This document shows, one piece after another, positions 43,045 through 53,024 of a stretch of 64,000 nucleotides of DNA. Under the pieces are notes generated by a model. That model saw only the letters and a list, made by a program, of their open reading frames with translations. It did no database searches and had not been told where the DNA came from. The DNA is from JALHST01 sp963798435 (GTDB lineage Bacteria > Bacteroidota > Bacteroidia > Flavobacteriales > Flavobacteriaceae): assembly GCA_963798435.1 (NCBI GenBank), contig CAWCTF010000008.1, positions 248,001 through 312,000 of the forward strand, written 5' to 3'. Both the position numbers and the translations under genes were made by a program. Numbering within the stretch: position 1 is the stretch's first letter; the number at the start of each line of letters is the position of its first letter.

Positions 43045-44202
43045 ATGCCATTGTATCATAGACTAGGAAAGATACCCGAAAAAAGACACACACAATTCAG
43101 GAAGGCTGATGGGACCCTGCATTACGAGCAACTTTTTGGGACTGTCGGTTTTGATGGGATGTCGTCTTTGATGTATCATTTGTACCGACCGACACAGGTG
43201 AAAGAAGTAATCAAGACGATGGATGTTTCGCCTACGGCGATTGTTGATCACAATATAAAATCACGGTTGTTAAAGGGATTCAATGTCAAACCCGAAGACG
43301 ATTATCTGGAAAGCCGGAAAACGCTGTTGTTCAATAATGATGTACATATCGGTCTTGCCGCCCCTAAAAAATCCCTGACCGACTATTTTTATAAGAATAC
43401 CGATGCCGATGAACTTTTATTTATTCACAAAGGCAGCGGTACCTTAAAAACGATGTTGGGGGAAATTCCTTTTGAATATGGCGACTATTTAGTGATTCCA
43501 AGGGGCATGATCTACCAAATTGATTTCGATACGAAGGAGAATCGCTTGCTAATCGCTGAAAGCTATCATCCCATCTATACCCCAAAACGCTACCGGAATT
43601 GGTTCGGACAATTGCTCGAGCATTCGCCCTATTGTGAGCGTGATTTGAAGTTGCCTAGGAATTTGCCGACACACGATGAAAAAGGTGATTTTTTGATAAA
43701 AGTAAAAAAGCAAGGACACCTGCATCATATGGTATATGCCACCCATCCTTTTGATATTGTGGGCTGGGACGGATACAACTATCCGTATGGTTTTTCGATT
43801 CACAACTTCGAGCCAATAACAGGAAGGGTCCACCAACCCCCGCCGGTACATCAAACCTTTGAAACTGCTGCGTTTGTAGTGTGTTCATTCGTGCCAAGAA
43901 TGTATGACTATCACCCACTTTCGATACCCGCACCCTATAACCATTCGAACATTGATTCAGATGAGGTATTATACTATGTCGACGGCGATTTTATGAGTCG
44001 GAAGAATATTGACAAAGGTTTTATTTCCCTACATCCGGCAGGTATCCCCCACGGGCCGCATCCGGGCACCTATGAGGCCAGTATCGGGAAAACAAGGACT
44101 GAGGAGTTGGCCGTGATGATCGACACCTTTAAGCCCTTGAAGTTGACCCAAGCTGCTTTGGATATCGATGACGGGGTGTATTATAAAAGTTGGTTGGAGT
44201 AA
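43045..44202 (+). CDS. hmgA: Homogentisate 1,2-dioxygenase
   Basis: 385 residues, shorter than the proteobacterial enzyme (about 430) but typical of Bacteroidetes forms. Contains DELLFIHKGSGTLKTMLG with the cupin core, HEPITGRVHQPPPVHQTFE-like iron region, and HPAGIPHGPHPGTYEAS with the metal-binding histidines and glutamate. It opens the homogentisate ring to maleylacetoacetate in tyrosine/phenylalanine breakdown. The start ATG 43045 follows a perfect dyad. It is convergent with hutF. Confidence 0.93.
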   Translation: MPLYHRLGKIPEKRHTQFRKADGTLHYEQLFGTVGFDGMSSLMYHLYRPTQVKEVIKTMDVSPTAIVDHNIKSRLLKGFNVKPEDDYLESRKTLLFNNDVHIGLAAPKKSLTDYFYKNTDADELLFIHKGSGTLKTMLGEIPFEYGDYLVIPRGMIYQIDFDTKENRLLIAESYHPIYTPKRYRNWFGQLLEHSPYCERDLKLPRNLPTHDEKGDFLIKVKKQGHLHHMVYATHPFDIVGWDGYNYPYGFSIHNFEPITGRVHQPPPVHQTFETAAFVVCSFVPRMYDYHPLSIPAPYNHSNIDSDEVLYYVDGDFMSRKNIDKGFISLHPAGIPHGPHPGTYEASIGKTRTEELAVMIDTFKPLKLTQAALDIDDGVYYKSWLE

Positions 44203-44221
44203 CTAGTATGTAAAGAACACC

Positions 44222-45601
44222 CTATCTATTTTTCAATTGGGTGATAGCAGCTGTAAACGTGTCGACCAGGTCGCGTCTTTTACTTGAATCCTGGGAATTG
44301 GGTATCAATGCCCCATGAGAAATCGTTCCCAAGAACATACTTGTGTCTGCAGCGTACACGATAGTAGCTGCCAAATTTTTGAGGGAAGTGGCGGATATTA
44401 ACGGGGAAGACGCATCGATAATTACGGCATTCAAGTATTCACCGATGGTGAAGAACTCGGTAACATTATTCCCCATCGCCTGTCTACCTGAACCGCTGGC
44501 CATCGTGAGGGCGTATAGGCCACTATCATTTTGTTGTCCCGATACATAGGTAGCTCTTTGGTGACTGATCAAGCGCTGACCATAGTCTAATATGCGAAGT
44601 TCTTCGAGCGGATTCAAACCTATATGGCTATCGGTGCCGATGCTCCAGTTCCCACCGTGTCTTTGATAGTTTCGCAACGGAAATAGCCCATCCCCTAAAT
44701 TGCCCTCGGTACTTGGGCAAAGCACGACATGGGCCCTGCTTTTGGCAATTCCGATGGTTTCATCTTCGGTAATATGGGTAGCATGGATCAAATGATAGCG
44801 ATCGGACAGGTCAATATTTTCCAAAAGCCATTCCACCGGTCGTTTTCCAAGATAGTCGACAGCGTCGGCAACTTCTTGCAGCTGTTCCGAGACGTGCAAA
44901 TGAAAGGGTATAGCCTGAGGCCCGACTTTGGTGATTTCGAGAATGTCTTTGGGTTCGACCCCCCTCAGCGAATGCGCTCCCATGCCGATCTTGGCAAGCT
45001 TGTAGTATTTACACGCGTCCTGGCTTGCCTGTAATAACACTAAATAATCTTCGATACTTGGGGAAATGAAGCGTCGTTGGCGTTCATTGGGCGCAAGTCC
45101 GAATCCTCCTTTTTGGTAAAAAATGGGAATCAGGGTGATACCGATTCCAGCTGTTTTTGCAGCTGCAATCAACCGGCCGCCCATTTCTGCCGGATCGGCA
45201 TATCGGTTTCCATTTTTATCATGATGTAGGTAATGGAATTCTGCGACGTTCGTATAGCCATTTCGCACCAATTCTGAGTATAACATGGTGGCGATCACCT
45301 CCATTTGGTCGGGATCCACGCCCAGTGCCAACTGATACATCGCCTCGCGCCAGCCCCAAAAATCGTCTTGGCGGCCTTGGACCTCATGTTTTTCGGCAAG
45401 GCCTGCCATCGCATATTGGAAGGCGTGTGAATGTGCGTTTTGGAAGCCGGGTAATGCAAAACCGTTGATGATTTCAAGGGAGGTATCCGTTGGGTCGAAG
45501 GAGGCAATGTTTGTAATAATGCCTTCCGAATTAATCGTTACAGACGCATTTTTCAACCAGCCGGCTTGCTGCAATATCCCTTTGAAATAATACGTTTTCA
45601 T
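44222..45601 (-). CDS. hutF: Formimidoylglutamate deiminase
   Basis: 459 residues, amidohydrolase fold. The metal motif GFALPGFQNAHSHAFQ (H-x-H), EFHYLHHD, LIHATHIT and the C-terminal SIGTDSHIGLNPLEEL identify HutF. It converts N-formimino-L-glutamate to N-formyl-L-glutamate plus ammonia. The start overlaps the end of hutG by 4 bp. It and HutG form the five-step route for histidine degradation. Confidence 0.93.
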   Translation of the reverse strand: MKTYYFKGILQQAGWLKNASVTINSEGIITNIASFDPTDTSLEIINGFALPGFQNAHSHAFQYAMAGLAEKHEVQGRQDDFWGWREAMYQLALGVDPDQMEVIATMLYSELVRNGYTNVAEFHYLHHDKNGNRYADPAEMGGRLIAAAKTAGIGITLIPIFYQKGGFGLAPNERQRRFISPSIEDYLVLLQASQDACKYYKLAKIGMGAHSLRGVEPKDILEITKVGPQAIPFHLHVSEQLQEVADAVDYLGKRPVEWLLENIDLSDRYHLIHATHITEDETIGIAKSRAHVVLCPSTEGNLGDGLFPLRNYQRHGGNWSIGTDSHIGLNPLEELRILDYGQRLISHQRATYVSGQQNDSGLYALTMASGSGRQAMGNNVTEFFTIGEYLNAVIIDASSPLISATSLKNLAATIVYAADTSMFLGTISHGALIPNSQDSSKRRDLVDTFTAAITQLKNR

Positions 45602-46407
45602 CTGATGGCAATCATGTTTTTGATTAAGCCCTCCAACGTGGTACGCAGTACGTTTTTAACTAGCGCTGCTCGGGAGTCATTAAAAGTAAGTTCATTATCA
45701 TCCATATAAAGTATTTTGTTCATTTCCAATTGAAGCGCATGTATCTTATTTTTAGGATTCCCAAAATAGCGAGTGATTTGCCCCCCTTTAAATGGCACAT
45801 TGTGGCGTAGTCCGAAAGATCCCGTACCTAAGCCTTTCAATGCCGCTTGGATTATTTGGGTATCTGCTGTTTTTTCGTTGTTATTTCCCAAAATCAAATC
45901 CGGAAAGGGGTCTTTTTGAATGGTGCTTATCAGATGGCGTATCGAGTGGGCATCCCAAAGTAATACCTTGCCAAACTGGTTTTTTCTATCTTGTAAGAGC
46001 GTTTCAAGCTTTTTGTAGTAGGGCCAGTAATAGGCATGGAGCCTTCGTTCGATTTCAGTTTGGTCGGGTTCGTATTCTGGGGATCTGTAAATTTTATTTC
46101 CATAAAAATCGGTGAGTGGAACATGGCTTGTAATGAGCCGGCCATCATCATATAATGCAATACTGTCGGGATCTCGATTCAGGTCAATGACCCATCTACT
46201 CAGGTTCGCTTTGAGCATCGTGATTCCCAAGGCAGAAGCAAAATCGTATAGCTTATCGAGATACCAATCGGTATCGTCCAAATAGGTTTGCAACCTTTTA
46301 TTATAATGGCCATTTAGTTCTGGGGGAAATTGCGTCCCCGCATGGGGAATACTGATGATTATCGGAACGAAATCGGCGGTGGGTTCAATTATTTTAAAGA
46401 GGTCCAT
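45598..46407 (-). CDS. hutG: N-formylglutamate deformylase
   Basis: 269 residues of the N-formylglutamate amidohydrolase family (FGase). Motifs: IISIPHAGTQFP (metal-binding H), DTDWYLDKLYDF, LLWDAHSIRH, GGQITRYFGNP, and HALQLEMNKILYM. It releases formate from N-formylglutamate, giving glutamate. Encoded between hutD and hutF, with 30 bp to hutD. Confidence 0.93.
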   Translation of the reverse strand: MDLFKIIEPTADFVPIIISIPHAGTQFPPELNGHYNKRLQTYLDDTDWYLDKLYDFASALGITMLKANLSRWVIDLNRDPDSIALYDDGRLITSHVPLTDFYGNKIYRSPEYEPDQTEIERRLHAYYWPYYKKLETLLQDRKNQFGKVLLWDAHSIRHLISTIQKDPFPDLILGNNNEKTADTQIIQAALKGLGTGSFGLRHNVPFKGGQITRYFGNPKNKIHALQLEMNKILYMDDNELTFNDSRAALVKNVLRTTLEGLIKNMIAIR

Positions 46408-46437
46408 ACGTTCAAAGATAATTAAGTTCCATGGTCT

Positions 46438-47028
46438 TTAAGTTGCCTTACCAGCTATTTCAACAAAGATTAGCTCGCTATGTTCGATGCCTACAAAGTC
46501 TATAATTTTAGCGTTCAACTCACGTAGTATGAAAAGCTCCCCTTGACATATTCGTTGTGGTGCTTCAGGTATAGGTATGGTAATTTCCCCGACATGTACA
46601 TACATAAAAAGCCAGTCGAGAGGTTCGTCAATAGTATAAGTGCCCTTGGCCCCTTTGTTGATTTCACACCCCCTAAGATTCGATGTAAAGGTGCCCCTGG
46701 TCATAAGATTAAAGTCTGTACATTTTCCGATGGACCTTGTTTTCTGTTGGCCTTGGAAATGATCTACATCGAATTTATGGAGTTCTTTAGTGACTTGACG
46801 CTCATGTAGTAAGGTAATTTTACCGCTGAGGACCATTAGTTTTCGCTCCACGCCCGGCAACTCAGTGAAAATTGTTTCCTCGGCCGTTACCGTCGCAACA
46901 CTGATCCTAAAATCAAAGTCGTGGTTTTTGAAGTGTGCATGCTCGGGATAGATAAAAAGTTGCGTAGTCGTACCGCCCGACCAAAGGGCTGTTGAAAAAC
47001 TATCCGATCGAAGATGTGAGCTTTTCAT
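46438..47028 (-). CDS. hutD: HutD family protein
   Basis: 196 residues, cupin-like. The N-terminal WSGGTTTQLFIYPEHA, DFRISVATVTAEETIFTELPGVERKLMVLSG and DFNLMTRG are HutD signatures. HutD is thought to limit or govern histidine catabolism (binds formimidoylglutamate or urocanate in pseudomonads); its exact role is unsettled. It follows hutU by 13 bp. Confidence 0.9.
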   Translation of the reverse strand: MKSSHLRSDSFSTALWSGGTTTQLFIYPEHAHFKNHDFDFRISVATVTAEETIFTELPGVERKLMVLSGKITLLHERQVTKELHKFDVDHFQGQQKTRSIGKCTDFNLMTRGTFTSNLRGCEINKGAKGTYTIDEPLDWLFMYVHVGEITIPIPEAPQRICQGELFILRELNAKIIDFVGIEHSELIFVEIAGKAT

Positions 47029-47041
47029 TCAATTTTATTCA

Positions 47042-49051
47042 TTAAAATAGACCATCCAACAAGCGATCATCTACCAAATTCGGTATTGTAACCCGTAGTG
47101 TGGGCGTGCGTTCCATTTCCCGTTTGATGGCAAAAAGTGCTTCAGGATTACGCGCCCAACTTCTACGTGAAATGCCATTGTTCACGTCATAGAACAACAT
47201 ATTCTTCAATTTTCGGGAGGCCTCGTCCGAGCCATCCAAGACCATCCCAAAACCGCCATTGATGACCTCGCCCCATCCAACGCCACCCCCATTGTGGATG
47301 GAGACCCAAGTAGCGCCGCGAAAACTATCCCCGATGACATTCTGAATGGCCATATCGGCAGTAAATTGACTCCCATCATAGATGTTACTGGTCTCCCGAA
47401 AAGGAGAATCGGTACCGCTAACATCGTGATGATCACGGCCAAGAACGATCGGGGCTGAAATTTCCCCGGATCGAATGGCCTGATTAAATGCTTCGGCAAT
47501 CTTGGTTCGACCCTCGGCATCGGCGTATAAAATTCGGGCTTGGGAGCCAACTACCAATCGGTTTTCCTCGGCCTCCTGGATCCATTTGATGTTGTCCTGC
47601 ATTTGTTGTTGGATTTCCGACGGGGCATCCGCTTTTATTTTTGTCATGACCTTGAGCGCAATGGCATCGGTTTTTTGAAGATCTTCCGGGTTTCCGGAAG
47701 TACACACCCAACGAAAGGGGCCAAAGCCATAATCAAAACACATGGGCCCCAAAATATCCTGTACATAGGAGGGATACCTAAAATCAATATTATTTGTAGC
47801 CATGACATCGGCGCCAGCGCGGGAGGCCTCCAATAAAAAGGCATTTCCATAATCGAAGAAATACGTGCCCTGGTTTGCGTGATGATTGATGGCGGCTACA
47901 TGCATACGCAAGGTTTCTTGTACCTTCTCCTTAAAAGTTAGCGGGTCAGAGGTCATTAATTCATTCGATTGTTCGAAAGTGAGGTAGACGGGATAGTACC
48001 CACCTGCCCAAGGGTTGTGCAAGGAAGTTTGATCGGATCCCAGATGCACAAAAATATTTTCTTTCGCGAATCGTTCCCAAACATCGACAACGTTCCCGAT
48101 GAAGGCCAAGGAAACCACTTCTTTTTTTAATTGTGCGGTCTTGGTCCTTTCCACCAGCATCCCGAGGTCATCGACAAGCTCGTCGACCCACCCCTGGGCA
48201 TGTCTTTTTTTGGCCGCTGTGGGATTTACTTCTGCGCAGATGGTAATACAGCCGGCAATGTTACCAGCCTTGGGCTGGGCACCGCTCATACCACCTAAAC
48301 CAGCGGTCAAGAAAATTTTGCCAGCGGGCGTTTCCCCTTTTTTCAAGACTTTTCTAAAAGCGTTCATAACTGTAATGGCCGTGCCATGCACGATTCCTTG
48401 TGGCCCGATATACATGTAGGATCCTGCCGTCATTTGTCCATATTGTGTTACACCAAGGGCATTGTACTTCTCCCAATCGTCAGGTTTGGAATAGTTCGGA
48501 ATCATCATACCATTGGTAACTAACACTCGGGGGGCCTCTTTCGAGGAAGGGAACAACCCCATCGGATGCCCAGAATAGACATGTAGGGTCTGTTCTTCGG
48601 TCATAGTTGCCAGATAACGCATTGTTAAAAGGTATTGCGCCCAGTTCTGAAAAACCGCCCCATTGCCGCCGTACGTAATCAATTCCGCCGGATGTTGCGC
48701 GACCGCGGGATCCAAATTGTTTTGGATCATTAGCATAATGGCCGCCGCGTGCACCGTTTTAGCGGGATATTCGTCAATGGGCCTGGCATACATTTTATAG
48801 TCAGGACAAAACCGATGCATGTAGATCCGCCCATGACTTAGGAGTTCTTGGGCAAATTCTTTCGATAGTTCGGAGTGCCATTTTTCTGGAAAATAACGCA
48901 GGGCATTGCGAATGGCCAGTTTTTTTTCTGCCAGACTCAGGAGGTCCTTGCGTTTTGGGGCATGGTTGGCATCGTTCGCGTAGGCTTTTTTGGGCGGTAA
49001 TTCGGATGGAATGCCTTGCAGAATTTCTGATTTAAAATCCGAGGTGCTCAT
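47042..49051 (-). CDS. hutU: Urocanate hydratase
   Basis: 669 residues, the longer Bacteroidetes-type form (usual about 555-680). NAD-binding region GGNGAVFQNWAQYLL, then GQMTAGSYMYIGPQGIVHGT, GGLGGMSGAQPKAGN and HNGGGVGWGEVINGGFG. It hydrates urocanate to imidazolone propionate using NAD+ as an electrophile. First gene of the tightly spaced hutU-D-G-F group. Confidence 0.95.
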   Translation of the reverse strand: MSTSDFKSEILQGIPSELPPKKAYANDANHAPKRKDLLSLAEKKLAIRNALRYFPEKWHSELSKEFAQELLSHGRIYMHRFCPDYKMYARPIDEYPAKTVHAAAIMLMIQNNLDPAVAQHPAELITYGGNGAVFQNWAQYLLTMRYLATMTEEQTLHVYSGHPMGLFPSSKEAPRVLVTNGMMIPNYSKPDDWEKYNALGVTQYGQMTAGSYMYIGPQGIVHGTAITVMNAFRKVLKKGETPAGKIFLTAGLGGMSGAQPKAGNIAGCITICAEVNPTAAKKRHAQGWVDELVDDLGMLVERTKTAQLKKEVVSLAFIGNVVDVWERFAKENIFVHLGSDQTSLHNPWAGGYYPVYLTFEQSNELMTSDPLTFKEKVQETLRMHVAAINHHANQGTYFFDYGNAFLLEASRAGADVMATNNIDFRYPSYVQDILGPMCFDYGFGPFRWVCTSGNPEDLQKTDAIALKVMTKIKADAPSEIQQQMQDNIKWIQEAEENRLVVGSQARILYADAEGRTKIAEAFNQAIRSGEISAPIVLGRDHHDVSGTDSPFRETSNIYDGSQFTADMAIQNVIGDSFRGATWVSIHNGGGVGWGEVINGGFGMVLDGSDEASRKLKNMLFYDVNNGISRRSWARNPEALFAIKREMERTPTLRVTIPNLVDDRLLDGLF

Positions 49052-49176
49052 GTTGTCTAAATTTTATAAAAAGTTCAAAACCCTCTGACCCTGCCTATGT
49101 CTGGTCCGCCTTCCTTTTATCCTATGGGAAGAGTGTTTGTCTGTTTTTCATAGCCGGCCTTTACTTTTTTTCGGCT

Positions 49177-49350
49177 CCCCTCTTTTTTAAAGAGGGGTGT
49201 CCCGACCTATTGTCGGGACGGGGAGATTGGTCATGATTTTTTCGATTTATTTATAATCCATTTTCTTGAATTGATGTTCTGTTGCTTGAACCCTCCGTCA
49301 CGCCCCGATAGTTATCGGGGGCATGACACCTCCCCTCATCTGAGGGGAGG
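49177..49350. repeat. Palindromic intergenic repeats between hutI and hutU
   Basis: Within the 330-bp hutI-hutU gap are four hairpins: CCCCTCTTT/AAAGAGGGG (49177-49197), GTCCCGAC/GTCGGGAC (49199-49219), CCCCGATA/TATCGGGG (49303-49320), and CCTCCCCTCA/TGAGGGGAGG (49329-49350). The sequences resemble parts of the 183-bp array at 55798-56713, so this looks like a dispersed repeat family. On the minus strand they lie inside the hut transcript, so the hairpins could process or attenuate it. Confidence 0.7.
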
Positions 49351-49381
49351 AGCGGATAAAAGTTTATCTGTTTCGATAAAA

Positions 49382-50632
49382 TCATAAGTTATGCTTATTA
49401 AAAACCAATTCCCCATTTTTCCATACCATACAAGGCTTTAGATTGCCTTGATTGTACAAGATCTCATTGTAATGGTTCGTATGGAAAATGCTGATGTCGG
49501 CCAAATACCCTTCCTGTAGCGTTCCTCGATTTTCTAATCGTAGCGCCCTAGCAGCCCTAAAGGTGATTGCCGCCAAAATCTCTGCGTTAGTAAGTTTTTC
49601 AAAAGCGCCAAGAATCGCCGCCTGGGTCAAGAGATCGCCCATGGGGGCGGATCCCGGATTGTGGTCGCTAGCAATAACCAAAGCAACGCCTGCATCTAAA
49701 AGGCGGCGTGCCGGCGTATAAGCGCACCCCAAGCCTAAGGAAGCACCTGGCAGCGCGGTGGCGATTACGTTGCTTTTGGCCAATAGTTCAATTTCCATTT
49801 GGGTACTTACCTCCAAGTGATCGGCGCTAACGGCATCGAAGGCCACGGCCACCTCACTACCACCGGTGGTAAATTGGTCTGCATGAACGGTGAGATCAAA
49901 ACCCATCTCTTTTGCTTTTTGAAAATAGGGGGCGATTTCCTCTTTTGAAAAAGCACTTTCCTCGATAAAAGCATCGATGCGCCGGGTCAATTTTTCTTCC
50001 TTGAGTTTCGGAAAAAGTAACGAACTAATACGTTCTAAATATTCTGTTGCATTACCGTCAAAATCCCGGGGAAGCATGTGTGCAGCCAAACACGTGGTAA
50101 TCAGATCGGCCGACGTGATCGTATCGGCTTCCTTGATCGCCCTAAGAATTTTGAGTTCTTCGTCAATGGTGAGTCCGTAGCCACTTTTTACCTCTAGCGT
50201 CGTGGTTCCATTCTTAAGATGACGATTCGCCAACTTCACGGTGCGTTTGACCAATTCTGATTGACTTGCCTTTCGTGTGTGGGTTACGGTATCCCAGATA
50301 CCACCACCAGCTTTGGCAATTTCCAAGTAGGTTTTTCCCGAATTTCGCATTGCATAGTCTTTGGCGCGGGAGCCTGCAAAGCAGATATGTGTATGGGAAT
50401 CAACGAAACCGGGAAGCGCGACATGGTCTCCGTCCAAATGAAATATTTCGATGCCTTTATTTTGGTCACGGAGTTTGTCATAGGGACCAATAGCACCGAT
50501 TTTTCCATTGGCAATCAGGATGCCTGCAGCTTCATATATCACCAAGGCAGCGTCTGATAGCGCTCCTTTGAGCGAAAGCCCTGTCATGGGTACTATTTGT
50601 TTAAAGGGGCCTATTATGATTTGTTTGTTCAT
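49382..50632 (-). CDS. hutI: Imidazolonepropionase
   Basis: 416 residues, amidohydrolase fold. Metal site VALPGFVDSHTHICFAGSR, GTTTLEVKSGYGLTIDEEL, DLTVHADQFTTGG and ASDHNPGSAPMGD complete the signature. It opens imidazolone propionate to formiminoglutamate. Located between hutH and hutU; a 330-bp repeat-bearing gap separates it from hutU. Confidence 0.95.
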   Translation of the reverse strand: MNKQIIIGPFKQIVPMTGLSLKGALSDAALVIYEAAGILIANGKIGAIGPYDKLRDQNKGIEIFHLDGDHVALPGFVDSHTHICFAGSRAKDYAMRNSGKTYLEIAKAGGGIWDTVTHTRKASQSELVKRTVKLANRHLKNGTTTLEVKSGYGLTIDEELKILRAIKEADTITSADLITTCLAAHMLPRDFDGNATEYLERISSLLFPKLKEEKLTRRIDAFIEESAFSKEEIAPYFQKAKEMGFDLTVHADQFTTGGSEVAVAFDAVSADHLEVSTQMEIELLAKSNVIATALPGASLGLGCAYTPARRLLDAGVALVIASDHNPGSAPMGDLLTQAAILGAFEKLTNAEILAAITFRAARALRLENRGTLQEGYLADISIFHTNHYNEILYNQGNLKPCMVWKNGELVFNKHNL

Positions 50633-50797
50633 CTTTGGGTATCAGTGGCAGTTCTTTATATACCTTATCATTGCGAATGAGCCTTTGGTCATAAGGGGAA
50701 GAAAAAGCAACCGGTGAAACAAAAGTGGTTCTTCGTGCCGATTTCCTTACACCTTGTATTGACAATAAGTTAATTTTCTTTTACAATTACCGTTTTC

Positions 50798-52378
50798 TCA
50801 ATACGTCTCAAAAATCCCAGAATATTTCGTATCCAATGAAATTCCTGTTTTCAATCCAACTTTATTTAGAACCTCGATTAATTTCTTATTCTTGATTATC
50901 TGGATGCCGATGGCGATATCATCGGCAAATACCCGGTCCTTGGCGGCAAAGGTTACTTTTTTACGGATGGCCTTATGAATTTCATCCAAAAAGACCCCAG
51001 ATTTTAAGGGTTTTCTGAACTCAAAGGCCTGGGCGGCGGTCAAGAGTTCTATTGCCAAGATTTTTTCTACATTCTCGATGACCTGTAAGGCTTTCCGGCC
51101 TGAAATCGAGCCCATACTCACATGGTCCTCCTGCCCCAACGAAGTAGGTATGCTATCGGCGCTTGCTGGAAAGCAAAGGCCCTTGTTCTCACTGGCAAGC
51201 GCGGCCGTGGTATATTGCAAGATCATATAGCCCGAATTGATGCCAGTATCGTTCATCAATAATTTGGGCACGCCCGGGATATTACCCTCCAGCGCGAGAT
51301 AAATCCGCCGGTCTGAAATATTACCGATTTCGGAAGCGGCCAGACAAGCGTAATCCAAAGCCATGGCCAAAGGTTGCCCATGAAAATTCCCACCACTGAT
51401 GGTCAAGGAATCATCAATGATGACCGGATTGTCGGTTACCGAATTGAGTTCTATTTCCAGCAATTCCTTCAAATGGAGCCAAGCGTTTCTAGAGGCACCG
51501 TGCACTTGCGGGATGCATCTTAGGGAATAGGGATCCTGCACTCGATCACAATCAATATGGTCTTCTAAGATTTCAGAACCCTTCAAGAGTCGTTTCACCC
51601 GTTTCGCAACGTGTAAATTGCCTTTGAAAGGGCGTAAGGCATGAAGTTCGTTATAAAAGGGTTTCACCGATCCCTGTAGCCCTTCGATCATCATGGCCCC
51701 GATAATGTCGGCCTGTGTTAGGCAGCTATGCAATTTTTCTACTACTTTGATGCCATGTGCGGCAATAAATTGGGTGCCATTGATTAGAGCCAGCCCCTCC
51801 TTTGGGCCCAGATCGAGCGGTTGCAGCCCGGTTTTTTTAAAAAGCTGCTCGGTTGATAATAGGGTCCCCTGATAGTTCACTTTGCCCAAGCCTATCAAGG
51901 GAAGGAACAGATGGGAAAGCGGTGCGAGGTCTCCTGAAGCCCCGACAGAACCCTGGCAAGGCACTATGGGGATGGCATCGTTTTCAATATGCCAAATGAT
52001 TCGGTCTAAAGTGGTTTCCGCAATCCCAGAATAGCCTTTGGCCAACCCATGTACTTTTAAGATCATCATCAACTTGGCCAGGTTATCGTGAATCGGTTCT
52101 CCGACCCCGACACTGTGGCTTTGAAGAATATTTTTCTGTAAGGCCCTGGTCTCCTCCTTTGAAATCTTGGTCGTACATAAGGGTCCGAACCCGGTATTGA
52201 TACCGTAAACGGGATCTCCTTTTTCGACGATGACTTGAACGATTTTCCAGCTCGCCACTATTTTTTTACGGGCCGATTTGGACAACTTCATTTTGGTCTT
52301 CCCTTCGGCGATAGCAAGTGCCAAACCCGCGGTTAGCCAATCTTCCCCTAGGAAAAATGTTTTTGGCATCGAATGCAT
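50798..52378 (-). CDS. hutH: Histidine ammonia-lyase
   Basis: 526 residues. The A147-S148-G149 triad in GSVGASGDLAPLSH forms the MIO prosthetic group. Also present: YGINTGFGPL and EDHVSMGSISGRKALQ. It deaminates histidine to urocanate, the first step of the pathway. It is 165 bp upstream of hutI on the same strand; a possible minus-strand -7 element TAGATTTA lies near 52386-52393. Confidence 0.95.
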   Translation of the reverse strand: MHSMPKTFFLGEDWLTAGLALAIAEGKTKMKLSKSARKKIVASWKIVQVIVEKGDPVYGINTGFGPLCTTKISKEETRALQKNILQSHSVGVGEPIHDNLAKLMMILKVHGLAKGYSGIAETTLDRIIWHIENDAIPIVPCQGSVGASGDLAPLSHLFLPLIGLGKVNYQGTLLSTEQLFKKTGLQPLDLGPKEGLALINGTQFIAAHGIKVVEKLHSCLTQADIIGAMMIEGLQGSVKPFYNELHALRPFKGNLHVAKRVKRLLKGSEILEDHIDCDRVQDPYSLRCIPQVHGASRNAWLHLKELLEIELNSVTDNPVIIDDSLTISGGNFHGQPLAMALDYACLAASEIGNISDRRIYLALEGNIPGVPKLLMNDTGINSGYMILQYTTAALASENKGLCFPASADSIPTSLGQEDHVSMGSISGRKALQVIENVEKILAIELLTAAQAFEFRKPLKSGVFLDEIHKAIRKKVTFAAKDRVFADDIAIGIQIIKNKKLIEVLNKVGLKTGISLDTKYSGIFETY

Positions 52379-52469
52379 TTGATAAATCTATTTGGTGGCT
52401 TAAAAGTATTCATTCCAATTGAGAATCCCCAACGGATTGTTTTTAACTTTGGGGTTTAAATCCTATCGT

Positions 52470-53024
52470 ATGATTTTAGACCTGATCAAGAAAAGACGCG
52501 CCGTTTTTCCGGCACAATACAATGGGCAAACGGTGGAGAAGGCCGACATCGAAAAGCTTTTAGAGGCAGCCAATTGGGCCCCTTCCCACAAAAAGACCGA
52601 GCCATGGCGATTTAAGGTGCTACAAGGGGAAGCCAAGGAAAAATTAGGCCTGTTTCTCTCGTTGAAGTACATGGAGAACGATCCCAAGCCCAAACAGTTC
52701 ACTGTTGAAAAATTGATTGCCAATCCAAAAAGGGCAGGGGCCATCATTGCCATCTGCATGCAGCGAGATCCTTTGGAAAGCCTTCCTGAATGGGAAGAAG
52801 TGGCGGCCACCGCGATGGCTGTCCAGAATATGTGGCTTTGTTGTGCCGAAATGGGTTTGGGTTGTTATTGGAGTTCCCCCGGACTCATTAAATATATGGA
52901 CGAATTCTTTGAATTGAATGATGGGGAACGATGTCTTGGCTTTTTCTATTTGGGGCACTATGATGACGAACTTCCAGAAGTGACACGACGGCCCATAGCC
53001 GATAAGGTGGTTTGGATGGACTAA
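52470..53024 (+). CDS. Nitroreductase family protein
   Basis: 184 residues from ATG 52470; a TAACTTTG -7 element at 52444-52451 rules out an earlier in-frame start at 52419. Motifs: KKRRAVFPAQYNG, AANWAPSHKKTEPWRF (FMN-binding) and the C-terminal LGFFYLGH. It fits FMN-dependent NAD(P)H oxidoreductases; substrates (quinones, nitro compounds) are not determined. The 3' end overlaps the convergent DUF456 gene by 4 bp. Confidence 0.9.
   Translation: MILDLIKKRRAVFPAQYNGQTVEKADIEKLLEAANWAPSHKKTEPWRFKVLQGEAKEKLGLFLSLKYMENDPKPKQFTVEKLIANPKRAGAIIAICMQRDPLESLPEWEEVAATAMAVQNMWLCCAEMGLGCYWSSPGLIKYMDEFFELNDGERCLGFFYLGHYDDELPEVTRRPIADKVVWMD

Noticed and set aside
44222..52378. Hut cluster as an unusual pathway
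   Set aside because: All six genes (hutF, G, D, U, I, H) are complete and form the well-known five-step route; nothing novel in content.
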